Part shown: positions 16,220 through 22,670 of the stretch, piece by piece
How the letters are laid out: each line of letters starts with the position of its first letter
Numbering within the stretch: position 1 is the first letter of the stretch
NCBI GenBank assembly: GCA_018829335.1
Contig: JAHJUD010000048.1
Span: forward strand, 1-38,654
Direction: 5' to 3'
Origin: Microcaldota archaeon
GTDB taxonomy: Archaea; Iainarchaeota; Iainarchaeia; Iainarchaeales; 1-14-0-10-31-34
DNA: 38,654 nt
Program-made: the position numbers and the translations under genes
The notes under the pieces: model-generated
The model's input: only the letters and a program-made list of their open reading frames with translations
Told to the model about the DNA's origin: nothing
The model's database searches: none

Positions 16220-16260
16220 TGCGGAGTGAAGGATTTGAACATCTGTCACTGTCAGCTGGC
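16220..16260 (-). pseudogene. Decayed 3' half of a tRNA-Leu
   Basis: On the minus strand this reads GCCAGCTGACAGTGACAG followed by TTCAAAT (T-loop) and ACTCCGC-A (acceptor 3' strand). It aligns with the variable arm, T-arm and acceptor of the tRNA-Leu 73 bp upstream, with many substitutions. Its T-stem (AGATG against CCTTC) barely pairs and no matching 5' half is in the window. Best read as a relic copy of the tRNA 3' end; a split-tRNA 3' half is a less likely alternative. Confidence 0.55.
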
Positions 16261-16266
16261 ACCCGC

Positions 16267-16332
16267 GCACGGCATAAAGCCGTGCTAGTCCAGCTTTATG
16301 CTGGACCTCGTGCTTAAACGGCGAAACGTTTA
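16267..16332 (-). repeat. Stem-loop array 3' of tRNA-Leu
   Basis: Three perfect hairpins: GCACGGC/GCCGTGC with loop ATAAA (16267-16285), GTCCAGC/GCTGGAC with loop TTTAT (16288-16306), and TAAACG/CGTTTA (16315-16332) that abuts the tRNA discriminator base. Different stems around the same 5-nt loop recur next to tRNA-Ser(GGA) and in the 20 kb intergenic region. Confidence 0.8.
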
Positions 16333-16416
16333 TGCGGGAGGAGAGATTCGAACTCTCGAAGACACTAAGTCACTGGCCCCTCAAGCCAGCCGAATTGACC
16401 GCTATCGGACTCCCGC
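16333..16416 (-). tRNA. tRNA-Leu (anticodon GAG)
   Basis: 84 nt class II tRNA. Acceptor GCGGGAG/CTCCCGC with A73, D-loop region CCGATAGCGG, anticodon arm CTGGC-TTGAGGG-GCCAG giving GAG, a long variable arm (TGACTTAGTGTCTTC) as expected for Leu, and T-arm GAGAG-TTCGAAT-CTCTC. No intron, CCA not encoded. Bracketed by hairpin repeats on both sides. Confidence 0.93.
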
Positions 16417-16418
16417 AA

Positions 16419-16449
16419 AAACTTTTAGAAAAAGTTGCATCAAAAACCA
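16419..16449 (+). repeat. Hairpin module 5' of tRNA-Leu
   Basis: AACTTTT AGA AAAAGTT followed by GCATCAAAAACC: the A/T-type hairpin and CAAAAA linker seen at 9191-9279, here immediately before the tRNA 5' end. Confidence 0.7.
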
Positions 16450-16457
16450 AAACCGTA

Positions 16458-16470
16458 AAATATATAAATA
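16458..16470 (+). promoter_or_regulatory. TATA box for leaderless secreted-protein mRNA
   Basis: AAATATATAAATA centres about 27 nt before the ATG at 16492, with no GGTG element between. Fits leaderless transcription. Confidence 0.6.
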
Positions 16471-16491
16471 AGGAAATGCTTAATAAAATTG

Positions 16492-18504
16492 ATGAACAAA
16501 AAACTTCCTTTATATTTATTGTTTATTGTAATAACATTGCTTCCATTAATTAATGCAGATAAAGCTTTAATTTTATTTGAAGGAGAAGAAGGAGCACCAA
16601 TAGAACCACCGCCAGAGCCGCCGGCACCAGAACCACAAATTGAACCACCACAAAATGAGCCTCCTCTAGAACCACCTCAAGATCAACCTCAAATGCCTCC
16701 CCAAGAAGAGCCGCCTTTTGAAGAACCACCAAAAGATTTTGGAGGGCAAGAAGTTCCTGAAGGATGTGTTGCAGTTGAAACAGGAACTGGAATGAGCCAA
16801 ATGCAATGTGATTTTGAAGCAAGCGAACCAGAATTTCAAGAATTTGATATAAAAGAAGAAATTGACTCATGCCAAGGAAAATTTGAAATGATTAACGGAA
16901 AGCCAACTTGCATTAAAGAAGGAAAAGAAGGATTTGTCGGAGTAACTTGTCCTACGCCAAAAGAATTAGATTCAATTAAATCAAACTGTAAATCTAAAAT
17001 AGAAGAATTCACTGACGATAAAGGATGCACTTCAATAATGTGTGTTAACGAAAAATTCAAAGAACAATACAATGAAAAAATAGAAGAAAAATATGGACAT
17101 GATCCAATTAAAGCACAAGCAATTCAATGCCAAAAAGACGGCGGAGAATTTATGTTAATTGAAAATCAGCCAAGATGTTTAATGGAATTTGATGAACCAA
17201 TAAGGGCAGGAAAAATAAAAGAAATGACTCCAGAAGAAATGACTGACCTTGCAGAAAAACTGAATAAAACAGAAGAAAGCATAGGCTTTATTGGCGAAAA
17301 ACTTGAGAAACTAAAAATAGTTTATCAGTCAAAAGGAGATACTCAAACATTAAATGCAATAGAATATGCAATAGAAAAACTAGGGTCAGTGCAGATAAAA
17401 TTAAACTCAATAAAAAACAAGTTAAATGCAGGAACAGCCACACACCAAGAACTAGAAGAAATGTTTACTGACTTAAAAAGTTTAAGAAAAGAAGTTTCAA
17501 AAATCACTAAAGCAATGGCAACAGGAACAGTTCCAACAATAGAAGAAATTGAAGCAAAAGTAAAAGAACAAATGGATGTATTTTATCATACTCCATTTGA
17601 AAATGAAGAAGAATTCAAAGCGTTTTTGGAAAAAGAAAAAAGTGCAATGGAAATGGTCCACACCTGCCATAAGTATGATTTAGAAAATATAAAATCTTTT
17701 GTTCCCCCTGACCCAGAAGGATTTATCACAAATGCCAGCTTATATTTTGACGGAACAAACTGTCTGATGACTTTAACAACAAAAGAAGGAAAAAAAGCTG
17801 AATTCACTTTAACAGAAGAAGAATACAAAAACTTTAGTGATCCAAGCGTTTTTGCCAGCATTCCTTGTTCAGGAGATTGTACTGCATTAAATGAAATATT
17901 TTCAATGGCTCACGGTCCAGGCGGAGTAGAAGAAGAATGCATGGAAGCATGCATTCAAAAAGATTGCAGTAAAAGCATGTTTGAATGCATGTTTGACAAC
18001 AAAGAAAAATGTGAATTAACTTGTGGTTTAAGAAAAGAAGGAGAAGGCCCGTTTGTTGACGGACAAATAGATCCATTCCAAGGATGTATTATGGTTTGTG
18101 TAGGCGAAGAAAATGCAAGAGAATGCGGGCCAAACACAACTAATCCTAAATGCATTGAATGCGAAGAAAAATGCATGAAAGAATATGGACCAGGAATAGG
18201 ATATGAACACTGCCTAAATGAAGAACAAATGGAAGCAAAACAAGAGCAATGCCAGGCAAACAACCAGTACGGAAAACCAGTTGAATCTCCTACCCCAGAC
18301 GGAAAAATGTGCATTAGTGATGTAATATGCAAAAACTTTGATCCAAACGAATGGGGAGACAATCCAGGAACAGGACCAGACAACTGGGAACCAGGGCATG
18401 GACCAGGAGAAGAATATGGACCGCCAACAGGAAACGTCATATTAGATACAGGAAAAGAAGTTATTTCAAGAATAATTGGTTTTTTTACAGGATGGTTTAA
18501 ATGA
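16492..18504 (+). CDS. Large secreted Pro-rich and Cys-rich protein
   Basis: 670 aa. Signal peptide (~1-20), then a Pro/Glu-rich segment (~30-85) of repeated 'EPP' and 'PPQ' units that is probably an extended stalk. Cys-containing regions follow at ~90-235 ('CQGKFEMINGKPTC', 'CQKDGGEFMLIENQPRC', two related motifs), a coiled coil at ~245-345, and a dense Cys region at ~455-590 with several CxxxC pairs ('CMEACIQKDC', 'CEEKCMKEYG'). The C-terminus 'ISRIIGFFTGWFK' is a short amphipathic or membrane-associating helix. It is followed by a lipoprotein gene with an ATGA overlap, so the two are coupled. No known family; likely a surface protein. Confidence 0.7.
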   Translation: MNKKLPLYLLFIVITLLPLINADKALILFEGEEGAPIEPPPEPPAPEPQIEPPQNEPPLEPPQDQPQMPPQEEPPFEEPPKDFGGQEVPEGCVAVETGTGMSQMQCDFEASEPEFQEFDIKEEIDSCQGKFEMINGKPTCIKEGKEGFVGVTCPTPKELDSIKSNCKSKIEEFTDDKGCTSIMCVNEKFKEQYNEKIEEKYGHDPIKAQAIQCQKDGGEFMLIENQPRCLMEFDEPIRAGKIKEMTPEEMTDLAEKLNKTEESIGFIGEKLEKLKIVYQSKGDTQTLNAIEYAIEKLGSVQIKLNSIKNKLNAGTATHQELEEMFTDLKSLRKEVSKITKAMATGTVPTIEEIEAKVKEQMDVFYHTPFENEEEFKAFLEKEKSAMEMVHTCHKYDLENIKSFVPPDPEGFITNASLYFDGTNCLMTLTTKEGKKAEFTLTEEEYKNFSDPSVFASIPCSGDCTALNEIFSMAHGPGGVEEECMEACIQKDCSKSMFECMFDNKEKCELTCGLRKEGEGPFVDGQIDPFQGCIMVCVGEENARECGPNTTNPKCIECEEKCMKEYGPGIGYEHCLNEEQMEAKQEQCQANNQYGKPVESPTPDGKMCISDVICKNFDPNEWGDNPGTGPDNWEPGHGPGEEYGPPTGNVILDTGKEVISRIIGFFTGWFK

Positions 18505-18755
18505 AAAAAATAATTTTTTTGATTTTAATTTTGATTTTCTTTTTTGGTTGCACTCAGCCTGCACCAAAAGAAATAACAAAAAAAACTGATTCCGATGAAA
18601 CAGGAAATATATTAGATGATTCTGGCGGAACAGCAGAAACAGGAAATGACAACACAAACAAAGAACTAAAAAAAGACCCTACTGCAGAAGATGTTACAGG
18701 AGATTTAACTGATTTAATGGATGACTTAGAAGGATTAGAAAACGATTTCACTTAA
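18501..18755 (+). CDS. Small acidic lipoprotein
   Basis: 84 aa. 'MKKIIFLILILIFFFGCTQP' is a signal with lipobox (Cys 17); the rest is hydrophilic, Thr/Asp/Glu-rich and probably disordered, ending in an acidic helix 'DLTDLMDDLEGLENDF'. Its ATG overlaps the stop of the preceding large secreted protein (ATGA), suggesting the two are made together and may interact. Confidence 0.65.
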   Translation: MKKIIFLILILIFFFGCTQPAPKEITKKTDSDETGNILDDSGGTAETGNDNTNKELKKDPTAEDVTGDLTDLMDDLEGLENDFT

Positions 18756-18794
18756 ACAAAGAAATAAAAGCTTTTTTTAATAGAAAATTGATTT

Positions 18795-19031
18795 ATGGGA
18801 ATAGAGTTCACAAAAAAAGTAATTGAATACTTTCTAGACAAAATCACTTTATTTGTCAGCTTAATTTACATCTGGTTTTTTATGGGAATACTAACAGGCA
18901 TGCTTTTAATGATTCACGGATTAACTGCTTTTGCTGTTGTTCCATTAATTATTGCATTAATTGCATATTATAACAGGGCTTTTTCAGTAATCCTCTTTTT
19001 TGTTTCTGCCGTAATCTTTTTCTTGATTTAA
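18795..19031 (+). CDS. Small membrane protein
   Basis: 78 aa with two or three hydrophobic segments (~17-40, ~42-58, ~60-78) and a short charged N-terminus. No motif recognised. It converges on the antitoxin gene at 19035 with 3 bp between stop codons. AT-rich CTTTTTTTAATAG about 25 nt before the ATG could serve as promoter. Confidence 0.5.
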   Translation: MGIEFTKKVIEYFLDKITLFVSLIYIWFFMGILTGMLLMIHGLTAFAVVPLIIALIAYYNRAFSVILFFVSAVIFFLI

Positions 19032-19034
19032 AAA

Positions 19035-19217
19035 TCACTTTAAAAGAATTGAAAAAAGCTCTTTTTCAGAAATAGTTTTTCCTTCTTTAATTTCTTTTCT
19101 AATCTTGTTTAGTTCAGCTGATTCCTTTGCGCTAAGTCTTAAACAAATTTCTTTATCCCTTTGTTCCACTAAAACATTTTTCTCAAAATTACCTTTTGTA
19201 TCTGAATATTTTATCAT
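19035..19217 (-). CDS. Small charged antitoxin-like protein
   Basis: About 60 aa from the ATG at 19217 (other in-frame starts at 19226 and 19232). 'EICLRLSAKESAELNKIRKE' followed by 'GKTISEKELFSILLK' is the size and charge pattern of RelB-type or ribbon-helix-helix antitoxins. It overlaps the 3' end of the interrupted relE gene by about 29 bp, so it is the third gene of the wHTH-relE operon. Antitoxin role is inferred from position. Confidence 0.5.
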   Translation of the reverse strand: MIKYSDTKGNFEKNVLVEQRDKEICLRLSAKESAELNKIRKEIKEGKTISEKELFSILLK

Positions 19218-19584
19218 ATTTTTCATGATCAATAATGTCTAATACATCCAGCCATATTGACAGCACGTCTATTTCAGTGGCTTCTCTTAACGGCTGCTTT
19301 AAAGTGTAAATCATTCTCCAATAACTTGGCAAATTAATTTTCCACAAGTTTGTAACTTCGTATTTTTCCAGATATTTTTTCGGGATTTGCTTTTTCTTTA
19401 TTTGAATCCCTGCTTCACAGTTTATTTTCAGTAATTCTATTTTGTCATTAATTCCCTTTAACAATGTCTAATGAGGAGAATTAAGTATTCCATTTGTTTT
19501 TTCTTCTTTTACTATTCTGTTCAATTCTTTGTATTCTTCTGAAGCATCATCCAAAAGTTTCACTGTAACTTTCCTTCTCTTCAT
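19189..19584 (-). pseudogene. relE: RelE-family toxin interrupted by an in-frame TAG
   Basis: The frame from ATG 19584 reads 'MKRRKVTVKLLDDASEEYKE'... 'LNSPH', then TAG at 19470-19468, then continues in the same frame as 'TLLKGINDKIELLK' to '...WRMIYTL...DIIDHEKYDKIFRYKR'. Together (~131 codons) this is a complete archaeal RelE-like ribosome-dependent RNase; the TAG falls where relatives have Gln, so one C-to-T change explains it. TAG ends other genes here, so read-through is not expected. A TTG at 19464 could restart a 91-aa fragment lacking the first helices. GAGGTTTAA precedes the ATG. Confidence 0.75.
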
Positions 19585-19587
19585 TAA

Positions 19588-19860
19588 TTAAACCTCTATT
19601 CCTCTTCTTTCTGCTTCCATGAGTTTCTTGCTTGGATTAAAAGTCCAAATAAATCCATTCCTTGTCTCTAAAATTATTCCTTTGTTTTCCAAATAATTTA
19701 AAGCATAATTCAAAGTAGAACGCATTACTTTCTTAGGCAGTCTATCCAGAATTTCATTCCTGCTTACAGCCAAATCAGCATTCTTTATAACTTCTTCAAT
19801 CGCTAAAACAGTTTTAAGAGTAGGAAAATGAACAACATTAGTTTTCTGAACAACAACCAT
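19588..19860 (-). CDS. Winged-helix DNA-binding regulator/antitoxin
   Basis: 90 aa from ATG 19860, directly after GGTGGTGAA. 'LKTVLAIEEVIKNADLAVSR' then 'EILDRLPKKVMRSTLNYALNYLENKGIILE' is a winged helix-turn-helix. It precedes relE by 3 nt (TAATTAATG), so it is probably the regulator of the operon and possibly the antitoxin. Two tandem 16-bp repeats overlap its promoter and are the obvious binding sites. The protein is intact although the toxin is broken. Confidence 0.7.
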   Translation of the reverse strand: MVVVQKTNVVHFPTLKTVLAIEEVIKNADLAVSRNEILDRLPKKVMRSTLNYALNYLENKGIILETRNGFIWTFNPSKKLMEAERRGIEV

Positions 19861-19865
19861 TTCAC

Positions 19866-19897
19866 CACCTAATATATTTATCACCTAATATATTTAT
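19866..19897 (-). promoter_or_regulatory. Tandem 16-bp operator over the TATA box
   Basis: Two exact, adjacent copies (19866-19881 and 19882-19897) reading ATAAATATATTAGGTG on the minus strand. The upstream copy supplies a TATA element and the downstream copy ends in the ribosome-binding site region of the wHTH gene. Likely autoregulatory. Confidence 0.7.
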
Positions 19898-19946
19898 AAT
19901 CCTTTTGTTGGTTTTTTTCTTTAGTATGCACGCATAATAGTTAGCT

Positions 19947-19977
19947 CTACAAATAAATAAATGCATCTAATTTGTAG
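19947..19977. other. Inverted repeat in intergenic region
   Basis: CTACAAAT (19947-19954) and ATTTGTAG (19970-19977) form a perfect 8-bp inverted repeat with a 15-nt spacer. The stretch 19898-20057 otherwise holds no gene I can support. Confidence 0.4.
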
Positions 19978-20057
19978 GCATAATTGACTTAAGATTCAAG
20001 TGGCAAAAGAATCAGATTTTTTTGTTGTTAATGAATTTCAGCAGTTTAGTGAAAAGC

Positions 20058-20178
20058 ACAACATAAAGTTGTAATAGTCCAGATTTATGCCGCATGTTTG
20101 GTCAAACTTTAAAAAGCAGTGCGACTTTACGTCGCACATTTTGATAAACCTTTTCTTAAAAGGTTTACGCAGAGGACG
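20058..20178 (-). repeat. Hairpin array ending in a tRNA-Ser 3'-tail relic
   Basis: Hairpins ACAAC/GTTGT with loop ATAAA (20058-20072), GTGCGAC/GTCGCAC with loop TTTAC (20119-20137) and AAACCTTTT/AAAAGGTTT (20146-20166). Bases 20162-20178 are identical to 34086-34102, the last bases of tRNA-Ser(TGA) plus flank, and differ at one base from the tRNA-Ser(GGA) end. The hairpin CCTTTTCTTAAAAGG here corresponds to CCCTTTCTTAAAGGG at 34073-34087, a compensated base-pair change. The tRNA body is missing. Confidence 0.75.
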
Positions 20179-20228
20179 TAAGTCCCTCAAAAAGTTCAAG
20201 TCCGAAAACTTTAAATATTCCTGGCAAA

Positions 20229-20813
20229 CTAGGCAGCATAAAAATTTTTTTGTTCTGTTTTTTTGCAACCATTTTTGTTTAAGCAGATTTCCAAGTGTGG
20301 ACAGTAAAGCTTGTTAAGCGCATTTTCAATGGATTTTTTCTTTTTCTTGTCTGTTTCTCCATCAAATAATCCTATAAGAACCATGTATAATTCCGCGTAC
20401 ATTGATTCAGTGAATTTTCCATGCAATGGTCTGATGCTTCCAAAGGCGTTTGCTGATGCACACCTAACTTTTCCGCTTTCATCAACTATTGTTTTCAGGA
20501 ACAATTCCAACATTTCATTGATTTTTTCTTCAAAAATATCCGATATCTGCATTGTGCTAAGCCCTCTAAGCCCAGCATAACGCGTTTCTGGTTTTTGAGA
20601 GAAACCCATTTTTAAAAATTCATCTCGCAAAAACTCCAGTGTTTTTGTTGCCTTTTGCCCAGATATTCTGCTCCATTTCTCATCATAGTGTTGATGGAGC
20701 ATTTTATTCAAAGTCTTTACGGCTTCATTTATTTTCTGTGTTTCTCCAGACATTAAAAAATCCAAAACTTCTTCAGCAATTTTTTTGTTCGCCTTTCCTT
20801 CAAATATTTCCAT
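20229..20813 (-). CDS. HEAT-repeat-like protein, third gene of AbiE operon
   Basis: 194 aa, all helical, with paired-helix units ('RYAGLRGLSTMQISDIFEEK', 'GKVRCASANAFGSIRPLHGK') that fit HEAT/armadillo repeats. The Cys-containing end 'YCPHLEICLNKNGC' is unusual. Its ATG lies 1 nt after the AbiEii stop, with AGGTAAT as ribosome-binding site, so it belongs to the same transcript. HEAT proteins act as protein or nucleic-acid docking scaffolds. An AbiE system with such a third component is not one I know; the role is unknown. Confidence 0.6.
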   Translation of the reverse strand: MEIFEGKANKKIAEEVLDFLMSGETQKINEAVKTLNKMLHQHYDEKWSRISGQKATKTLEFLRDEFLKMGFSQKPETRYAGLRGLSTMQISDIFEEKINEMLELFLKTIVDESGKVRCASANAFGSIRPLHGKFTESMYAELYMVLIGLFDGETDKKKKKSIENALNKLYCPHLEICLNKNGCKKTEQKNFYAA

Positions 20814-20814
20814 T

Positions 20815-21606
20815 TCAATTACCTTTTATTTGCCTTTTTTTCTTTTTTTCTTGTTTTAGGTTAAAATGTTTTGCAAAGCTTGTTATTACTTGATGAAAAG
20901 AAACTTCTTTTGCTATTAATGGAATTAAATCTTTGTCCCAACGGTTTTTCAGCTTGTTTGCATTGTTAAACATTCTTGTTATATCAAATTCTTTTTTTGA
21001 CTGCCTGCATTTTTTTCTTACTATTTCAAAGTCAATTTCTTGTTTTGCCTGAATTATTTCATATACATCAAAATGGTCTCTTGGTTTATTTCTGGTTATT
21101 GCAGCAGAAACTTTTTCTGCTATTAACTCTTTTTTTGCCAGAGTATTCAATGAAAAGCTAGGAATAAATTCATTGTAAAAGTGTTTTATTTCGTGTTTTT
21201 CCGGCAGCAAAAACAACTTTGCTCTTTTGTTCAAGTCAATAAAAACTTTTTCTTTTTCTCCGTTGAATCCAGTATAATGCACAACAAGCCTTGTAAAGTC
21301 TTCAACAGTTTTGTCTTCAGTTATTCTCTCAAAAAAACCAGATTCCTGCAATGCCGAGATTATTTCCTGCTTTACAATGCTGATGTCTTTTGTTACTGTA
21401 AAGTCAATGTCTTCGCTTAAGCGCGAATAATTCAAAAAAATTTTTTGTAGCGCTGTCCCGCCCTTAAAATATATCCTATTAATATTCCTAATCAAATACA
21501 ATACCAAAGTCAAATAATAATCTTTAGCCAAAAATATTGGGTTAAATTTAAGCAAAACAGCCAGATCCTTGAATTCAGATTCACTCAGCTTCTTGATTTC
21601 ATCCAT
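20815..21606 (-). CDS. abiEii: AbiEii-type nucleotidyltransferase toxin
   Basis: 263 aa. DNA polymerase-beta-like nucleotidyltransferase of the AbiEii/MenT family: motif I 'FKGGTALQKI' (~48-57), metal-binding 'RLSEDIDFT' (Asp 66, Asp 68), 'VFIDLNKRA' (third acid), and the C-terminal signature 'AEKVSAAITRNKPRDHFDVY'. Family members block growth by adding nucleotides to tRNA 3' ends. It overlaps the AbiEi gene by 22 bp, the normal arrangement. The C-terminal ~15 residues are very Lys-rich. All catalytic motifs are intact. Confidence 0.9.
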   Translation of the reverse strand: MDEIKKLSESEFKDLAVLLKFNPIFLAKDYYLTLVLYLIRNINRIYFKGGTALQKIFLNYSRLSEDIDFTVTKDISIVKQEIISALQESGFFERITEDKTVEDFTRLVVHYTGFNGEKEKVFIDLNKRAKLFLLPEKHEIKHFYNEFIPSFSLNTLAKKELIAEKVSAAITRNKPRDHFDVYEIIQAKQEIDFEIVRKKCRQSKKEFDITRMFNNANKLKNRWDKDLIPLIAKEVSFHQVITSFAKHFNLKQEKKKKRQIKGN

Positions 21607-22097
21607 TCTTTTGCCTGTTTTTTGTTCAAAACATTGAAACTGTGATTTCCAATGTTTTTAGAAACAGAATTTTCAAGGCTTTTTTTTGTTGTCCTGTGGA
21701 ATACAAAACGCATATTAAAAATTTCTTTTTTGCCTTGCCTTTTAGTAGTAAAAATATCTATTTGAGCAGGAATCTGGTCAGAAAACTTCCAAAAATATGC
21801 TGCAGCATAACCTCCGACAAAATAATTGCTTCCATCAAAAATTTCGTCAGCAATCACAAAAGGATTCTCAATCCAGGAACCGCTTTTTGCTTTTATCGGA
21901 ACAAGATAATACTTGCTTCTGTTAAGCTTTATTATCCGCTTTTTTTTCAAAAGATTTTTCATTACATTATACCTTTGATTTTTGCTTTTGAAAAAACGCT
22001 TTATTTCCTGAACTCTAAAAAAATATTTACCGTAAAACTCAATCCAAGAAACAATTTCCATTTCTTTCTTTGAAAGCCCGCTAAAAACAACAACCAT
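21585..22097 (-). CDS. abiEi: AbiEi-type antitoxin / transcriptional repressor
   Basis: 170 aa. N-terminal winged helix ('LSKKEMEIVSWIEFYGKYFF' ... 'YNVMKNLLKKKRIIKLNRSKYYLVP') followed by the AbiEi C-terminal antitoxin region ('PFVIADEIFDGSNYFVGGYAAAYFW'). In studied systems this protein represses its own promoter and counteracts AbiEii without direct complex formation (type IV TA). An 8-bp inverted repeat at 22109-22131 is placed as expected for its operator. GGTG lies about 8 nt before the ATG. Confidence 0.85.
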   Translation of the reverse strand: MVVVFSGLSKKEMEIVSWIEFYGKYFFRVQEIKRFFKSKNQRYNVMKNLLKKKRIIKLNRSKYYLVPIKAKSGSWIENPFVIADEIFDGSNYFVGGYAAAYFWKFSDQIPAQIDIFTTKRQGKKEIFNMRFVFHRTTKKSLENSVSKNIGNHSFNVLNKKQAKEWMKSRS

Positions 22098-22108
22098 ACA
22101 AAAACACC

Positions 22109-22131
22109 AATTAGTAAATATACTACTAATT
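22109..22131 (-). promoter_or_regulatory. AbiE operator/promoter inverted repeat
   Basis: AATTAGTA (22109-22116) and TACTAATT (22124-22131) are a perfect 8-bp inverted repeat around an AATATAC core that looks like the TATA element, 12 nt before the abiEi start. AbiEi proteins bind inverted repeats at their own promoters, so this fits. Confidence 0.6.
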
Positions 22132-22282
22132 AATGTTAATCCTTAAAAAGCTTTTGTTTTTCAACTGCCAGTAACCGAAACACAAACAGTTTTCATAACC
22201 AAAAACCCAACTAAAAATGAATCAATGCCGGCAATGCAAGCTTTTTAAGCTCTTCATTCTTCCTGATTTTAGGACTTAAATT

Positions 22283-22490
22283 TTTGCAGTCCGGCTTTAC
22301 GCCTGACGTTTGGTTAAACCCTTTGCAGTACGGGCTTGCCCCATACATTTAGTTAAACCCTTTGCAGTACGGGTTTATCCCGTACATTTAGTTAAACCCT
22401 TTGCAGTACGGGTTTATCCCGTACATTTAGTTAAACCCTTTGCAGTACGGGTTTATCCCGTACATTTAGTTAAACCCTTTGGAAAGGGTT
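22283..22490 (-). repeat. 39-bp tandem repeats 3' of tRNA-Ser(GGA)
   Basis: Four 39-bp units in tandem (22313-22351, 22352-22390, 22391-22429, 22430-22468), each GTTAAACCCTTTGCA + GTACGGG/CCCGTAC hairpin + ATTTA; the last three are identical and the first has a CTTGC loop and one stem mismatch. A diverged unit with stem GTCCGGC/GCCTGAC precedes them (22283-22312). The array closes with AAACCCTTT/AAAGGGTTT (22472-22490) against the tRNA end. It translates as a fake 13-residue repeat protein, which is rejected. Not CRISPR: units are contiguous with no unique spacers. The stretch 22132-22282 shows nothing I can name. Confidence 0.88.
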
Positions 22491-22492
22491 TA

Positions 22493-22576
22493 CGCGGAGG
22501 ACGAGATTTGAACTCGCGAGTCCTTTCGGACACCAGCTCTCCAAGCTGGCGCATTAGACCGCTCTGCCACCTCCGC
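22493..22576 (-). tRNA. tRNA-Ser (anticodon GGA)
   Basis: 84 nt class II tRNA. Acceptor GCGGAGG/CCTCCGC with G73, anticodon arm CCAGC-TTGGAGA-GCTGG giving GGA, variable arm TGTCCGAAAGGACTCG, T-arm CGAG-TTCAAAT-CTCG. G73 and the long variable arm agree with serine identity. No intron; CCA not encoded. Preceded by a hairpin module and followed by the 39-bp tandem array. Confidence 0.94.
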
Positions 22577-22578
22577 AA

Positions 22579-22624
22579 CAAACTTTTTTCAAAAGTTTGA
22601 TCAAAAACAGTTCACTTCGTGAAC
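22579..22624 (+). repeat. Hairpin modules 5' of tRNA-Ser(GGA)
   Basis: CAAACTTTT/AAAAGTTTG (22579-22599, loop TTC) followed by the linker ATCAAAAA and a second hairpin GTTCAC/GTGAAC (22610-22624, loop TTC). The first is the same module type as at 9251-9279. Confidence 0.75.
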
Positions 22625-22670
22625 AGTATAAACAAACCATAAAATTAGATAAATAAACAATTAAAAAGCA

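Noticed and set aside
16220-16260. Functional tRNA gene
   Set aside because: Only the 3' half is present and its T-stem does not pair; called a relic instead.
17955-18440. 161-aa minus-strand frame rich in Ser/Pro/His
   Set aside because: Shadow of the Cys/Pro-rich secreted protein on the plus strand; no start signal.
19468-19470. TAG read as an amino acid (pyrrolysine or suppression)
   Set aside because: TAG ends the lipoprotein at 8139 and the UPF0316 gene at 24674, and no suppressor tRNA or Pyl gene is seen.
22313-22468. Possible CRISPR array
   Set aside because: Units are contiguous with no unique spacers, and no cas operon is present; the Cas4-like nuclease stands alone.
22310-22600. 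96-aa frame with repeated 'VKPFAVRVYPVHL'
   Set aside because: It is a translation of the 39-bp tandem repeats and runs into tRNA-Ser(GGA) on the other strand; no ribosome-binding site.
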